Of a stretch of DNA of 64,000 nucleotides, positions 63,366-64,000 are shown one piece after another (position 1 is the stretch's first letter; the number at the start of each line of letters is the position of its first letter). The notes beneath the pieces were generated by a model. The model searched no databases and was not told the origin of the DNA. It saw only the letters and a list, made by a program, of their open reading frames with translations. The position numbers were made by a program, and so were the translations under genes. The DNA is from Rhizobium laguerreae (lineage in GTDB: Bacteria; Pseudomonadota; Alphaproteobacteria; Rhizobiales; Rhizobiaceae), in assembly GCF_002008165.1 (NCBI RefSeq), contig NZ_MRDM01000032.1, positions 310,001 to 374,000 on the forward strand, written 5' to 3'.

Positions 63366-63785
63366 TCAACGAAGCAGCTTTAGCGAGCCGGTCAGCGAGC
63401 GGATCCATTTCGCCGGGCCGGCGAGCCCGACGCCGTCGATAATTTCCGAAGAGAGGTCGCGTTCGGGCATCGAAGCCTCGTAATCGGCATAAAAGTGCAG
63501 CGCGCGGGCAAAACGCGGGAATGGCACGACCAGCGCACCTTCAGGGGCCGGCAGCGCCTTCAGCAGAAGTGATCTCAAATCGGTCGCCGCGGCCTGTAGC
63601 ACCGGAACCGGCTTATTGGCACTGACATGAAATGCCCGACCGGCATGATCGGTCAGCCGCGCACCGGCAAGCGCGGGTGCCGCAGCACCAAGGCCGATCG
63701 ACAGCACCGCAACAGTATTGGCGAGTTCGCCAACTGGCAGCCCCGGTTCGACAATCACCGCGACACGCCAATCCTCAACCATCAT
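63366..63785 (-). CDS. DUF2000 family protein
   Basis: 139 residues. The DUF2000 pattern is seen in RVAVIVEPGLPVGELANTVA, VLSIGLGAAAPALAGARLTD and AGRAFHVSANKPVPVLQAAA. The fold is related to peptidyl-tRNA hydrolase 2-like proteins, but activity is unproven. AAGGAG precedes ATG 63785. It is divergent from the Lrp/AsnC-type gene at 63922; the two are often neighbours in rhizobia, which suggests the regulator controls it. Confidence 0.8.
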   Translation of the reverse strand: MMVEDWRVAVIVEPGLPVGELANTVAVLSIGLGAAAPALAGARLTDHAGRAFHVSANKPVPVLQAAATDLRSLLLKALPAPEGALVVPFPRFARALHFYADYEASMPERDLSSEIIDGVGLAGPAKWIRSLTGSLKLLR

Positions 63786-63921
63786 CCGTCCGCTCCTTCT
63801 CTGTTCGAAGTCCTCAACCTATCGAAAGGCAGAGAAATGTCCTGCCTATTCCTGACATCTCGCCTCCAAATCAGGTAAGATCTTCCCGTTAATCGATAAA
63901 ACTCGAAAGGACATACCGATC

Positions 63922-64000
63922 ATGGAATTTGAGCCGGGAGATATCCGCATATTGAAGGCGCTACAGGGCGATGGGCGGCTCACCAATCAGGAGCTTGCCG
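63922..64000 (+). CDS. Lrp/AsnC-family regulator, N-terminal fragment
   Basis: Starts at ATG 63922 with GAAAGGAC ahead and continues past the window edge. The 26 visible residues (MEFEPGDIRILKALQGDGRL, then TNQELA) match the start of the Lrp/AsnC DNA-binding domain (D-x-x-I-L-x-x-L-Q-x-x-G-R-x-T-N-x-E-L-A). It probably controls the divergent DUF2000 gene and itself. Confidence 0.85.
   Translation, partial: MEFEPGDIRILKALQGDGRLTNQELA

Noticed and set aside
1..64000. CRISPR arrays, rRNA, insertion sequences
   Set aside because: No regularly spaced direct repeats, ribosomal RNA segments or transposase frames were recognised on either strand.

Overview
The window looks like chromosomal DNA of an alphaproteobacterium of the Rhizobium leguminosarum / R. 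etli type. The support is an ExoR homologue, a PopZ (DUF2497) protein next to valS, the dgt-argS-SPOR gene order, RIME-like intergenic palindromes, EcfG-type stress promoters (GGAAC-N16/17-NGTT), many ABC/TRAP uptake systems, and high-GC coding sequence throughout. This is inferred from gene content and order; no database was searched.

Layout. 1-14.7 kb is core: a partial SPOR-domain envelope protein, argS and dgt (all minus strand), the Fe-S carrier erpA/iscA type and xthA (plus), exoR, a FadL-type porin, valS, popZ and pcm (minus). 14.8-20.9 kb is a patchwork of small genes around tRNA-Cys and tRNA-Asn. It includes a decayed integrative element: an integrase pseudogene, one cargo gene, and an imperfect copy of the tRNA-Cys 3' end 1.6 kb away. 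21-32.3 kb is an accessory, stress-flavoured segment: a DUF4396-multicopper oxidase fusion, a frameshifted FAD monooxygenase, several very small genes, a PhnA-like membrane protein, the large catalase KatE, two related low-affinity iron permease-like proteins, and a frameshifted PHB-depolymerase-type esterase. Four genes in this stretch have well-placed EcfG-type promoters.

32.4-43.2 kb carries an adenine-deaminase-like amidohydrolase divergent from a polyamine-type ABC operon that continues into an M20 peptidase and a glycerate 2-kinase, then an epimerase and a lytic transglycosylase. 43.4-53.3 kb holds a 1-Cys peroxiredoxin, a TRAP system (DctP plus a fused DctQM), and a four-gene CUT2 sugar ABC operon divergent from a LacI regulator with two candidate operators between them.

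53.4-62.5 kb is a complete assimilatory nitrate/nitrite locus in the order nasT, nasS, leader, nitrate transporter, nirB, nirD, nitrate reductase. A sigma-54 promoter and a large intrinsic terminator lie in the leader before the transporter, the expected layout for NasS/NasT-controlled antitermination. The window ends with a HAD phosphatase, a DUF2000 protein and the first codons of an Lrp/AsnC regulator.

How they work together: nitrate is imported by the MFS carrier, reduced to nitrite by the molybdoenzyme and to ammonium by NirBD. NasS and NasT are expected to gate transcription through the leader in response to nitrate, and sigma-54 supplies the nitrogen-status input. The stress genes at 23-31 kb are likely co-regulated by the general stress sigma factor although they are not one operon.
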